DNA of 64,000 nt from Campylobacter insulaenigrae NCTC 12927 (lineage in GTDB: Bacteria > Campylobacterota > Campylobacteria > Campylobacterales > Campylobacteraceae): the NCBI RefSeq assembly GCF_000816185.1, contig NZ_CP007770.1:434001-498000 (forward strand). The letters are read 5' to 3'. The notes below the pieces were generated by a model that did not search any database, was not told the DNA's origin, and saw nothing but the letters and a program-made list of their open reading frames with translations. Every line of letters starts with the position of its first letter. Within the stretch, counting starts at the first letter, position 1. Shown in pieces: positions 37,728-46,304 of this stretch. A program made the translations under genes and the position numbers.

Positions 37728-38537
37728 GTGGCATTAAGTAATAATATATCGAAAATTTTTGGAATTATAGCTGGAATTAAATTTCCACAATTTATACAAA
37801 GAAATATCAATAAGGCTTATATAAAAGCTTTTGATATAAATATGAGCGAATTTGATTCTTATGAAAAATATGATAGTTTAAATGCTTTGTTTACTAGAAC
37901 ATTACAAAATGAAAGAAGTCTAGATGATGGTTTTATAAGTCCGAGTGATGGCAAAATTTTAGAACTTGGAGATAGTTTTCAAAATAATTTAAAATACAAT
38001 ATCGCTCTTAGTATCAAAGGATCAAGTTATGATATACAAGATCTTTTAAAACAAGCGGCGACAAAAGAAGAGCTAGAAAATGGAGTAGATTATGTAAATA
38101 TTTATCTCTCTCCAAGAGATTATCATCATTATCATGCTCCTTGTGATATGAAAATTTTAAGTGCTAGTTATGTTAGTGGGGCTTTGTTTAGTGTTAGCGA
38201 ATCAAAACTAGCAAAAATAGCAAATCTTTATGTTAAAAATGAAAGAGTTGTTGTAAAAGCTTTAGTAAATGATAAATTTATTCTTTGGATGGTCTTTGTG
38301 GGTGCTTTAAATGTAGGCAAAATGAAATTTACATTTGATTCTAGCATACAAACAAACGCATCAAGCTATGATTTTACGCATACTTATGAAAATCTTTTTA
38401 TAAAGAAAGGTCAAAAATTGGGCAATTTTGAGCTTGGTTCTACTATAGTTTTAATTTCTGAACAAGGATATTTAAAATGGAATAAAAAAGCTTATGAGGA
38501 TGTTAAATTTTCTAAAAATTTAGCTACTTTTATTTAA
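37728..38537 (+). CDS. psd: Phosphatidylserine decarboxylase proenzyme
   Basis: Psd makes phosphatidylethanolamine from phosphatidylserine at the inner membrane. The 269 residues include SPRDYHHYHAPCD with the conserved His pair (about residues 127-139), VGALNVGKM, and near the C-terminus FELGSTIVLI. The GST of that last motif is the self-cleavage site that creates the pyruvoyl prosthetic group. GTG 37728 starts right after the upstream stop TAA. Its end overlaps, by four bases, the convergent FlhB-C-like gene. Confidence 0.96.
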   Translation: MALSNNISKIFGIIAGIKFPQFIQRNINKAYIKAFDINMSEFDSYEKYDSLNALFTRTLQNERSLDDGFISPSDGKILELGDSFQNNLKYNIALSIKGSSYDIQDLLKQAATKEELENGVDYVNIYLSPRDYHHYHAPCDMKILSASYVSGALFSVSESKLAKIANLYVKNERVVVKALVNDKFILWMVFVGALNVGKMKFTFDSSIQTNASSYDFTHTYENLFIKKGQKLGNFELGSTIVLISEQGYLKWNKKAYEDVKFSKNLATFI

Positions 38538-38797
38538 TCTTCATTAGCTACTTTATATAAAAAGGCAAAAATTTCTGCTACTGCTTTGTACATATTAGGC
38601 GGGATTTCATCGCCTAGATCAAGTTTGCTTAAAACTTCTACTAAGTCTTTATCTTCTTTTATGGGTATGCCATTTTCTTTCGCTAAAGAAATGATTTTGG
38701 TGGCATTTTCTCCTTTGGCATTAGCTAAGATTTTTGGAGCATTTTGTTCTTCTTTTTTATAACCTAATGCAACTGCTTTTTTTATTTTTTTTGTCAT
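38534..38797 (-). CDS. Stand-alone FlhB C-terminal-domain homologue (FlhX-like)
   Basis: The 87 residues match the cytoplasmic C-terminal domain of the flagellar export-gate protein FlhB, in the part after its self-cleaved NPTH: KKAVALGYKKEEQNAPKILA, KIISLAKENGIPIKED, LGDEIPPNMYKAVAEIFAFLYK. The membrane domain and the NPTH site are missing. H. pylori has a similar orphan, FlhX, that can stand in for the cleaved FlhB tail. It is two bases downstream of the FliK-like gene, its natural partner type. Confidence 0.88.
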   Translation of the reverse strand: MTKKIKKAVALGYKKEEQNAPKILANAKGENATKIISLAKENGIPIKEDKDLVEVLSKLDLGDEIPPNMYKAVAEIFAFLYKVANED

Positions 38798-38799
38798 AT

Positions 38800-40824
38800 T
38801 TATGCTTTTGTATCAAAACCCATGTTAAAATCGTTATATTCTTCTTGGTTTTGAAATTTGTTTTTTATTATGTCGCTTATAAAAAAATTTGAACTTAAAA
38901 GCCCCACTTTTACTAGTGATTTTTTTAACTCATGGGCTCTTTCGTATAATTTTTTTCTAAATTCGATATTTTCTATCATCATATTTATATCAATATATTT
39001 GTCATTATTTAAAGATAAAAAAACATTAATTTTTCCAAGGCTTTCAAACTCAAGATTTATTTGAGCATAGAATTTATCTTTCTTTCCACGCTTAAAAACA
39101 ACATTTGATTTTTCTAAATCATCCCAAAAAAATGGCAAAAAAGTATGGATATTGTTATCTGCCAAAGAAAGAAGCTGATTAAATTCTAATTGAGTTATGA
39201 GACGATTAGTCTGATTTAAAACATTTTCATTGTCTAAATTTTTGGCTAGATTTGAAATTTGTAATAGTGTAGATTTTATATCTTTTTGTAAATCAGAATT
39301 AATTTCATTGGCGCTTTTTTGGGTGATTTTAGAAAGATCTTTTATAGAAAGTTCCAATTTTTTTTCTATATTTTTTATATCATCTAGGGAATTTTTTGCA
39401 TCATAGTTTTTCAAATCGAGTGCTTTTAAAACTTCATTAAGTTTTTTGCTAGTCTGGTTTAGTTCTTTACTGAGATTTGTTAATAATTCTTCTTGTAAAT
39501 TTTGAGAAAAATTTAAATTTTTATTAGTTTTAAAAATATTCTCAAAAGTATTATCAAAATTATTTTTATTTGATGTTGTGTTTGTGGATTTATTTATAAA
39601 AGTATTTTCTTCTTTTGCTAAATTTTCATTTTTAAAATCTTTTGTATCTTTGATTGTATTCGAATTTTTTTCATCCTTAGGTAATTCATTTTGTTCTTTG
39701 TGTAAGTTTTTTTCTAAATTTTCCTTATTTTGAATTTTTTCCTTAGGTAATTCATTTTTAAAATCTTTTGTATCTTTGATTGTATTCGAATTTTTTTCAT
39801 CCTTAGGTAATTCATTTTGTTCTTTGTGTAAGTTTTTTTCTAAATTTTCCTTATTTTGAATTTTTTCATTATTAATATTTGTTGGTTCTTTTAGAGAATG
39901 ATTTTGGGTATTTTTAATATCTTTTAAAAAATTGATTAATTCTTTTATATTTTGACTTAAATCTTTTAAAATATGAGTATTTTGAATTTTTATATTTTCT
40001 GGTTTAGATAATTCTTTATTAATAAGAGCTAGATTTTTGTTTAAGTCCTTAATAAAATGATTAGCCATATTTTGAATTTTTTTATTATTTATATTTTGTG
40101 AGTCTTTATTGATGTAATTTTTAAAATTTTCTAATTTATCAAAAAGTTTAAAAAGTGTTTTGTAGCTTGTATTTTCTAAAGATACTTTATTTTCTTTCTT
40201 ATGATTTTGTAATATATAAATCAATTCTTTTAAAGTGTTTGTGGTATCTAAATTTTTAAGATCAAGTTGCGCTATATCTTTTTTTAAATCCTGATTACTA
40301 GTTGCTTTGATACTATTTAAGAGATTAAAGAAGCTTTGTGGAAGATTTTGTTCTTTTAATGCATAATTTAATTTTGTTTCTAAAAAAATTCCAGAATTTT
40401 TTATCAGTGCAGAAGTATTTTTGAAATTTGCTTCTTTTGCAGGTTTGATTAATTCTTCTAATGTTTGAATGAAATTTTCAAATTCAGGAATTTTAGAAAG
40501 TTCACCTTGAAGTTTTTTTAAATCATTGGCAATATTGGGTGCAAAATTTAAATTTTTATTATTTTTTAATATTGCTAAATTAGGATCTTTTTCTGTACTA
40601 ATTTGATCTAAAAGTTTATTTAATAACTCTTGTAATTTTTGATCAACCTTACTAACATAATCTTTTGGAAGTTTAACTTCATCTTTAGAAAAAAAAGGAG
40701 TTTTTAAAGTATCGTTAATTGAAGTTTTTTTATCAAGTTTTTCTTTGATATTTTCTTTATTAATATCTTTTGTCGCTTCATTTTTAGCGATTTGGTTTTG
40801 ATTTGAAATATTAGTTATCATCAA
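38800..40824 (-). CDS. FliK-like hook-length-control-related protein with internal repeat
   Basis: The 674 residues are Lys/Asn/Glu-rich and low in complexity up to about residue 560. The last 110 resemble the FliK/Flg_hook C-terminal domain (FYAQINLEFESLGKINVFLSL, then YERAHELKKSLVKVGLL). FliK measures hook length and contacts FlhB-C to switch export specificity. A FlhB-C homologue is encoded next door. An internal tandem duplication of 42 residues (126 bp) lies near residues 320-400. It may be a second FliK-type protein, since Campylobacter also has a separate hook-length protein. Confidence 0.75.
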   Translation of the reverse strand: MMITNISNQNQIAKNEATKDINKENIKEKLDKKTSINDTLKTPFFSKDEVKLPKDYVSKVDQKLQELLNKLLDQISTEKDPNLAILKNNKNLNFAPNIANDLKKLQGELSKIPEFENFIQTLEELIKPAKEANFKNTSALIKNSGIFLETKLNYALKEQNLPQSFFNLLNSIKATSNQDLKKDIAQLDLKNLDTTNTLKELIYILQNHKKENKVSLENTSYKTLFKLFDKLENFKNYINKDSQNINNKKIQNMANHFIKDLNKNLALINKELSKPENIKIQNTHILKDLSQNIKELINFLKDIKNTQNHSLKEPTNINNEKIQNKENLEKNLHKEQNELPKDEKNSNTIKDTKDFKNELPKEKIQNKENLEKNLHKEQNELPKDEKNSNTIKDTKDFKNENLAKEENTFINKSTNTTSNKNNFDNTFENIFKTNKNLNFSQNLQEELLTNLSKELNQTSKKLNEVLKALDLKNYDAKNSLDDIKNIEKKLELSIKDLSKITQKSANEINSDLQKDIKSTLLQISNLAKNLDNENVLNQTNRLITQLEFNQLLSLADNNIHTFLPFFWDDLEKSNVVFKRGKKDKFYAQINLEFESLGKINVFLSLNNDKYIDINMMIENIEFRKKLYERAHELKKSLVKVGLLSSNFFISDIIKNKFQNQEEYNDFNMGFDTKA
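39625..39867. repeat. 126-bp tandem duplication inside the FliK-like gene
   Basis: Two near-identical copies start at 39625 and 39751. The second is about 117 bp long. The period is a multiple of three, so it duplicates 42 residues containing KEQNELPKDEKNSNTIKDTK in frame. The near-identity points to a recent event or ongoing slippage. Confidence 0.92.
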
Positions 40825-42007
40825 GCATTACCATATTGCCAGGTTTTCTCTTGAATTTAGTGAAATTTTTAAATTTAGGTTTATCAATGGCAAAAAGCAC
40901 TAAAACACTTAGCAAACAGATATAAAAATATATGAAACCATAAGATTCAAAATAATACATTAGTGTTCCTAATATCGCAGGAGCGAACAAAGCTCCACAA
41001 GAATAAGTAAACAAAACAGCTCGACCCAATTCTACTCTTTTACTAGAATCATCAAGCATGTCATTAGCACGTGCAAGTGAAAGTGCATATAAACAACACA
41101 TACCCATACCTAGTAAAAGTCCAAATAAATACTTAAGATATGGAGATTGGTTGAATAATAATATACAAAACATAGCTATTAAGGCTGTAAAAGCACATAA
41201 TATAATGGCAAATTTACGGCTTATTTTATCTGATAATGTTCCGATGAAAAGTTGGGAAATAAAACCTCCAAGCATGGTACAAAATATAAAAAATGAAGCT
41301 TCTTTGGCACCAAAACCTTGTATTAAAATAAATAATGAAGCCATGGAAAAAAAACCATTCAATAACATACCAGCAATAAAGCTTGTAACTAAAGCTAGAG
41401 GAACTACATCAAAAACTTTTGGAATGGATATCTTTGTTTTTTGTGGTAAAATTGGTTCTTTAATGCGAATTAAAAATAAGGGTATAGAGGCAAACATAAT
41501 AAAACTCGCACTTAGTATGAATAATGTATGACCCGTAAAATCGAAAGACATTAATAAAATTCCAAATCCAGAAGAAGAATAAAATATAACTTCGTAAAAT
41601 GCTATAACTCTTGAGCGAATAGAATTTTTTGCTTTTTCATTTAACCATGATTCTATAACCATCAAAAGAGCATAATAACAAAAACCAAGTAAAAATCTTA
41701 AAAACATCCAAAAATATAAATTTGAATTTAGGCTATGAAGCATGGTGGCTATACCAAAAATAATGGCAAATATTCCAAATGATCTTATGTGACCTACTTT
41801 AGAAACTATTCTATGGGCGCAAATAGTACTCACCATAGCGCCTAAAAAATAACAACTTCCTATAAGTCCAATATAAAAATTACTTACATTATTTTGTTTT
41901 AAAATGATTGCTATAGAATTCACTGTTAGTGCGCTACCTATAAAAATAAAAGCCATTCCAAAAAACAAGGCAGTAAGTGATTGTATCGTTCTTTTTGAGC
42001 TTAACAT
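40811..42007 (-). CDS. MFS transporter (YcaD-like)
   Basis: The 398 residues form twelve membrane segments. The loop-2/3 region (CAHRIVSKVGHIRSFG) and the repeat in the second half (GTLSDKISRKFAIIL) are MFS motif A variants. A FRYFLGFCYYALLMVIESWLNE-like stretch (about residues 108-130) resembles the YcaD/UMF1-type branch. The substrate is unknown. Its 3' end overlaps the FliK-like gene start by 14 bases, an odd pairing with a flagellar-type gene, and it overlaps the next upstream gene by seven. Confidence 0.85.
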   Translation of the reverse strand: MLSSKRTIQSLTALFFGMAFIFIGSALTVNSIAIILKQNNVSNFYIGLIGSCYFLGAMVSTICAHRIVSKVGHIRSFGIFAIIFGIATMLHSLNSNLYFWMFLRFLLGFCYYALLMVIESWLNEKAKNSIRSRVIAFYEVIFYSSSGFGILLMSFDFTGHTLFILSASFIMFASIPLFLIRIKEPILPQKTKISIPKVFDVVPLALVTSFIAGMLLNGFFSMASLFILIQGFGAKEASFFIFCTMLGGFISQLFIGTLSDKISRKFAIILCAFTALIAMFCILLFNQSPYLKYLFGLLLGMGMCCLYALSLARANDMLDDSSKRVELGRAVLFTYSCGALFAPAILGTLMYYFESYGFIYFYICLLSVLVLFAIDKPKFKNFTKFKRKPGNMVMLDDN

Positions 42008-42486
42008 TTTCTTATTAAAAAATTGTAAATTAATACCGCTAAGGGTGTAACAAACATAGCAACAAACAAAGCAAAAATATCCATTAAACCTTGAAATTCT
42101 AACACCAAAAATCCTAAAACTAAAAATATATAAGTAAAAATTTTGAATATAGAAAAAAACACTATAGCGTTTTTAAAAATATTCTTCACTTTAGGTTTAA
42201 AATCGTCTTCTAATAAAATAAATTTTACTATTTTAGGAAAAGAATTAATTTTTTTTGTAAAAATTTGCAAAGGTCTTTCAATAAAATAATAATTTTTAGT
42301 ATTTTTCAATATAAAATTTTTGTAATTTATAAAAGAAGTTAAAATTATAAAATTTTGTGCACAAAAACCAAACTCAAAACTTATGAAGCTTTGAATATTA
42401 TATCCTTTATAAACAAAAATACCCATTAGAAAAATAGGATTTAACCCCAGTAAAAGACTTAATAAAATTTTAGGCTTTAGTATCAT
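42001..42486 (-). CDS. Small integral membrane protein, function unknown
   Basis: The 161 residues begin with a hydrophobic helix (LLSLLLGLNPIFLMGIFVY), have a second near 33-53, a basic loop rich in Lys and Asn, and two or more helices after 105. No domain is recognised. It overlaps the MFS gene by seven bases and the AtpI-like gene by 17, so it is co-translated with both. The gap-free arrangement suggests a conserved membrane-protein cluster. Confidence 0.65.
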   Translation of the reverse strand: MILKPKILLSLLLGLNPIFLMGIFVYKGYNIQSFISFEFGFCAQNFIILTSFINYKNFILKNTKNYYFIERPLQIFTKKINSFPKIVKFILLEDDFKPKVKNIFKNAIVFFSIFKIFTYIFLVLGFLVLEFQGLMDIFALFVAMFVTPLAVLIYNFLIRKC

Positions 42487-42748
42487 TTCTTAAATCTTTA
42501 TAGCGATTTTCTTCTTTAAATTCTTCATAGCTTTTAACTTGTGCTTTATAAGCTTTAAATACATTTAAAATGGCTGCGCCTATCCCTATAAAAACACCTA
42601 TCCAAAAAAGCCAAAAAATACCAGTTGTTTTTTTTAAAAAAAATCCAATACCTACGCCTATCAAAATAGCAACAACGATGGAAATTCCAAGACTTAATCC
42701 ATCGGCTGCTTCTATACCCTTGCGTATGATTTTTTTCTTGTTATTCAT
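42470..42748 (-). CDS. AtpZ/AtpI-family small membrane protein
   Basis: The 92 residues have a basic N-terminus and two closely spaced helices: [21 protein letters not shown] and then [19 protein letters not shown]. The Gly-rich GIGFFL and the short basic turn match the AtpI/AtpZ family, which helps assemble ATP synthase c-rings or moves magnesium. No atp operon is nearby. It overlaps hemL by four bases at its start. Confidence 0.75.
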   Translation of the reverse strand: MNNKKKIIRKGIEAADGLSLGISIVVAILIGVGIGFFLKKTTGIFWLFWIGVFIGIGAAILNVFKAYKAQVKSYEEFKEENRYKDLRNDTKA

Positions 42749-44022
42749 AGGGTTTTAAAACTTTCATAAGCAGCTTCTATAGTTGTATCTATGATTTTTT
42801 TATTCATACGACTACAAATAAAGGCTGTTTCAAATTGAGAAGGCGCAAGATAAATTCCTTTGTTTAGCATTTGAGCATGAAATTTAGAAAAAAGTTTTGT
42901 ATCTGATTTTAAAGCATCTTTATAATTGTAAACAGGATTCTCGCTAAAGAAAAATCCAAACATAGAGCCAATGCAATTTACTTGTAAAGCAATACCACAA
43001 TCATTAGCTGCTTCTTTAAAACCTTTAATTAATTTTTTACCCAATTTTTCTAAATTTTTATATAGATCCTCATTTTCTCTTGCTTTTTTAACATTTGCAT
43101 AGCCAGCTGCCATAGCTAAAGGATTGCCACTAAGCGTACCTGCTTGATAAACACCTCCTAGCGGACTTAGTAGATCCATAATTTCAGCTTTTGCAGCAAA
43201 AGCAGCAGCAGGCATACCTCCTCCTATTACTTTACCAAAAGTGACTATATCGGCTTTGATATTATAAATTCCATATGAACCAAGATATGAGGCTCTAAAA
43301 CCACTCATTACTTCATCAAATATCAAAAGTATATTATACTGATCACAAATTTTTCTTAATTCTTGTAAAAATTCAATTTTACCAGGGACTAATCCCATAT
43401 TTCCTGCTATAGGTTCTATGATGATGCAAGCTATGTTAGAATCTTTTTCTACTAAGGTTTTAACGCTATTTATATCATTATAGATAGCTACTAAAGTATT
43501 TTTAGCTACATCTTCTAAAACTCCTAGAGAACTTGGGGTGTTAAAAGTAGCTGCGCCACTTCCAGCACTAACTAATAAAGAATCAGAATGCCCATGATAA
43601 CATCCTTCAAATTTAATGATTTTGTCTTTTTTTGTATATCCTCTTGCAAGACGAATTGCGCTCATAGTTGCTTCTGTTCCGCTGCTTACGAAACGAATTT
43701 TGTCTAAATGTTCCCAATCTTGTAAAATAAATTTAGCAAGTTTAGTTTCTGCTAAAGTTGGAGCACCAAAACTAGACCCAAGTTCTAATGATTTTTTACA
43801 AGCTTTTTCAACATCTTTATCGCAATGACCAAAGAGCAAAGGACCCCAACTTTGAACATAGTCTATGTATGTTTTATCTTCAATATCGGTAATATACGCA
43901 CCTTTGCCTTGTTTTATAAATAAAGGATTTACCTCCACACTAGTAAAAGCACGCACAGGTGAGTCAACACCACCTGCTATAAATTGACAAGCTTCTTCAA
44001 AAGCTTTTTTATTGTTTTTCAT
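42745..44022 (-). CDS. hemL: Glutamate-1-semialdehyde 2,1-aminomutase
   Basis: HemL makes 5-aminolevulinate from glutamate-1-semialdehyde, the second step of C5-pathway haem synthesis, using PLP. The 425 residues include [15 protein letters not shown] near the N-terminus, [25 protein letters not shown] and [15 protein letters not shown], with the PLP Lys near residue 265. The start is one base from the cytochrome c stop (44022 shared). The context of haem synthesis next to a cytochrome is functionally sensible. Confidence 0.97.
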   Translation of the reverse strand: MKNNKKAFEEACQFIAGGVDSPVRAFTSVEVNPLFIKQGKGAYITDIEDKTYIDYVQSWGPLLFGHCDKDVEKACKKSLELGSSFGAPTLAETKLAKFILQDWEHLDKIRFVSSGTEATMSAIRLARGYTKKDKIIKFEGCYHGHSDSLLVSAGSGAATFNTPSSLGVLEDVAKNTLVAIYNDINSVKTLVEKDSNIACIIIEPIAGNMGLVPGKIEFLQELRKICDQYNILLIFDEVMSGFRASYLGSYGIYNIKADIVTFGKVIGGGMPAAAFAAKAEIMDLLSPLGGVYQAGTLSGNPLAMAAGYANVKKARENEDLYKNLEKLGKKLIKGFKEAANDCGIALQVNCIGSMFGFFFSENPVYNYKDALKSDTKLFSKFHAQMLNKGIYLAPSQFETAFICSRMNKKIIDTTIEAAYESFKTL

Positions 44023-44366
44023 TATTTATCCTTTTTATTGTTTTTTTTGATATACATATACAGAGATCGTATTTCTTCTTCTGTTAATGAATAAGTAGGC
44101 ATAATGCTTTTAAGTCCTTGTTCTTTGCTAAGTACCTTTTGAAAACGTGCATAATCAATATTTTTAATATTTGGTACTACAAAAGGAATTTTTTCATTTT
44201 TTTGAATATAGTAACCTAAAATTTTTTCCTCGCCATTTCCATGACATTTTGCACAACTTATACCTCTTGGATTTTGATAAAGAGATTCTTGATATTCTTT
44301 TGGAGACATAAAATCTTCTGCAAAAGCATTGATAAAAATAAAAAGCAAAAAAAATATAAATTTCAT
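44022..44366 (-). CDS. Periplasmic monohaem cytochrome c
   Basis: The 114 residues have a signal peptide ([18 protein letters not shown], cleavage likely after AFA) and one CxxCH haem motif, CAKCHG near residue 38. An axial-Met candidate lies in [11 protein letters not shown] near residue 89. The fold is class I cytochrome c. It would carry electrons in the periplasm; the partner oxidase or peroxidase is unknown. It is divergent from folD and followed by hemL with a one-base overlap. Confidence 0.88.
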   Translation of the reverse strand: MKFIFFLLFIFINAFAEDFMSPKEYQESLYQNPRGISCAKCHGNGEEKILGYYIQKNEKIPFVVPNIKNIDYARFQKVLSKEQGLKSIMPTYSLTEEEIRSLYMYIKKNNKKDK

Positions 44367-44402
44367 TATGCACCTTTAACAAAAAAAGAAGTTTTGGTAT
44401 GA

Positions 44403-44408
44403 TACAAT
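44403..44408 (+). promoter_or_regulatory. Putative -10 box of folD-lepB
   Basis: TACAAT within GATACAATTTTTT lies 39 bases before the folD ATG in the divergent gap after the cytochrome gene. A second candidate, TATGAT, overlaps just upstream. AAGGAT follows before the start codon. Confidence 0.5.
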
Positions 44409-44447
44409 TTTTTAAGTTAAATGAAGCTATAAAACTTAAGGATAAGA

Positions 44448-45296
44448 ATGGTACTTTTAGATGGTAAGCAATTAAGTAATCAAATAAAAGATAAATTAAA
44501 AAACGAAGTAATAGAACTAAAAAATAAAGGTATTGAACCTTGCTTAGCTGTGATTTTAGTAGGTGAGGATAATGCGAGCACTACTTATGTAAATTCTAAA
44601 GCTAGAGCATGTGAGCAATGTGGAATTAAATCTTTGGTATACAAATTAGATGTTAACACAACACAGAATGAATTATTTGCACTTATAAATACGCTAAATC
44701 ACGATGATAGTGTAGATGGTATTTTGGTTCAACTTCCTCTTCCTAAGCACATCAATAAAGATATGATTTTAGAAAGTATAAGTTTTAACAAAGATGTAGA
44801 CGGATTTCATCCTTTTAATGTTGGGAATTTAAATTTAAATTTAAGAGGCGGTTTTCTACCTTGTACTCCTTTAGGGGTAATGAAACTTTTAAAACATTAC
44901 AGTATAAAATTAGAGGGTGCTGATGTAGTTGTAATAGGCGCTTCAAATATAGTAGGACGTCCTATGGCTACACTTTTATTAAACGCTAATGCTAGTGTGA
45001 GTATTTGTCATATATATACTAAAGATTTAAAAGCTTATACAAAAAATGCAGATATTATTATAGTTGCTGCTGGGTGTCCTGATCTTTTAAAAGAAGATAT
45101 GATAAAAGACGGTGTAGTGGTAGTTGATGTAGGGATTAATAGGGTGAATGGTAAAATAGTTGGTGATGTGGATTTTGATAATGTTAGTAAAAAGACAAGT
45201 TTTATTACTCCTGTTCCTGGTGGAGTTGGACCAATGACAATTGCTATGCTTTTAGAAAATACTATAAAATCTGCTAAAAATAGGATACAAGTATGA
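44448..45296 (+). CDS. folD: Methylenetetrahydrofolate dehydrogenase / methenyl-THF cyclohydrolase
   Basis: FolD interconverts methylene-, methenyl- and formyl-tetrahydrofolate and supplies formyl groups for purine and fMet synthesis. The 282 residues show YVNSKARACEQCGI with the catalytic Tyr and Lys, GILVQLPLPKHI, DVDGFHPFNVG, VVIGASNIVGRPMA (Rossmann loop) and PVPGGVGPMTIAMLL, all canonical. AAGGATAAGA precedes the ATG. Its end overlaps lepB by four bases. Confidence 0.97.
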   Translation: MVLLDGKQLSNQIKDKLKNEVIELKNKGIEPCLAVILVGEDNASTTYVNSKARACEQCGIKSLVYKLDVNTTQNELFALINTLNHDDSVDGILVQLPLPKHINKDMILESISFNKDVDGFHPFNVGNLNLNLRGGFLPCTPLGVMKLLKHYSIKLEGADVVVIGASNIVGRPMATLLLNANASVSICHIYTKDLKAYTKNADIIIVAAGCPDLLKEDMIKDGVVVVDVGINRVNGKIVGDVDFDNVSKKTSFITPVPGGVGPMTIAMLLENTIKSAKNRIQV

Positions 45297-46141
45297 ATTT
45301 GTTAAGAAAAATATATAAATTTACACAATCGTGGACTGGAACTTTAGTTATAGTATTATTGGTGATATTTTTCTTTATCCAAGCTTTTACCATTCCAAGT
45401 GGCTCTATGAAGAATACTTTATTAGTAGGTGATTTTTTGTTTGTAAAAAAATTTTCATATGGTATACCTACACCACATATACCTTGGGTGGAAATTCCCA
45501 TTTTACCTGATTTTAATAAAAATGGTCATTTAGTTAGCGGTGAAGGTCCAAAAAGAGGAGATATTGTTGTTTTTAGATATCCACATGAGCCTAAAATCCA
45601 CTATGTAAAAAGATGCGTAGCAAAAGGTGGCGATGAGGTTATTTTTGCAAATAAAACTTTATATATTCGTATGATTGAAGGTGATGAATATATGAAAGAT
45701 TTTTATCCTAACAAAACAAAAATAATAGATGGAAAAATATATGTTAAGGAGCCTTATCTTGAAAAAGGAATTCATTATGATGAGAGGGTAGATATTGAAA
45801 GTATATTTTTTAGATATTTAAATTTAGGTCAGTTTGCAATGAAACCCATGTCTTTTAATGAATTAGGATCTGATAATATTTATGGCTATAACGCTTATTA
45901 TTTTAAGGTTCCTGAAAATGAGTATTTTATGATGGGTGATAATCGTGATCATTCTAGTGATAGTAGATTTTGGGGAAGTGTAGATTATAAATTTATAGTA
46001 GGACAGCCTTGGTTTATTTATTTTTCGTGGGATGAAGATAAAAAGGTTAGATGGGAAAGAGTGGGGCGTTTAGTAGAAACTATAGAAAACGATAAACGTT
46101 TTATTCATCATAATGAAAGCGATATAGAAGCTTTAGAATAA
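45293..46141 (+). CDS. lepB: Signal peptidase I
   Basis: LepB cleaves signal peptides of secreted proteins at the outer face of the inner membrane. The 282 residues have one N-terminal helix, then FTIPSGSMKNTLLVGDFLFV with the catalytic Ser (about residue 38) and HYVKRCVAKGGDE with the catalytic Lys (near 104). GDNRDHSSDSRFWG is the box E end. It overlaps folD by four bases and is followed by a terminator-like hairpin. Confidence 0.96.
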   Translation: MNLLRKIYKFTQSWTGTLVIVLLVIFFFIQAFTIPSGSMKNTLLVGDFLFVKKFSYGIPTPHIPWVEIPILPDFNKNGHLVSGEGPKRGDIVVFRYPHEPKIHYVKRCVAKGGDEVIFANKTLYIRMIEGDEYMKDFYPNKTKIIDGKIYVKEPYLEKGIHYDERVDIESIFFRYLNLGQFAMKPMSFNELGSDNIYGYNAYYFKVPENEYFMMGDNRDHSSDSRFWGSVDYKFIVGQPWFIYFSWDEDKKVRWERVGRLVETIENDKRFIHHNESDIEALE

Positions 46142-46165
46142 TTACTTAAAGAAACAAAAAAATAC

Positions 46166-46203
46166 AAATGTGTAAAGCTTATGTATAGTTTTTACACATT
46201 TTC
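46166..46203 (+). terminator. Terminator-like hairpin after lepB
   Basis: Arms AAATGTGTAAA (46166-46176) and TTTACACATTT (46191-46201) are perfect complements around a 14-base loop, then T-rich sequence. It starts 25 bases after the lepB stop, and a new promoter-like TATATT (46233-46238) follows for aspB. Confidence 0.75.
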
Positions 46204-46304
46204 TAAAAAATAATCATATATAAATCAATTAGTATATTTTTTTAAGCTCCAAACTGCAAGAATTACTAGGAAAAAATTTTCAAAGATAAATAAAAGGATA
46301 AAAA

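Noticed and set aside
41058-41531. 157-residue plus-strand open frame within the MFS gene
   Set aside because: The opposite frame encodes a canonical 12-helix MFS protein; the long antisense frame is a by-product of AT-rich coding bias.
46168-46188. Six-codon ORF (MCKAYV) before aspB
   Set aside because: It has no ribosome-binding site and lies inside the lepB terminator hairpin, so it is more likely chance.
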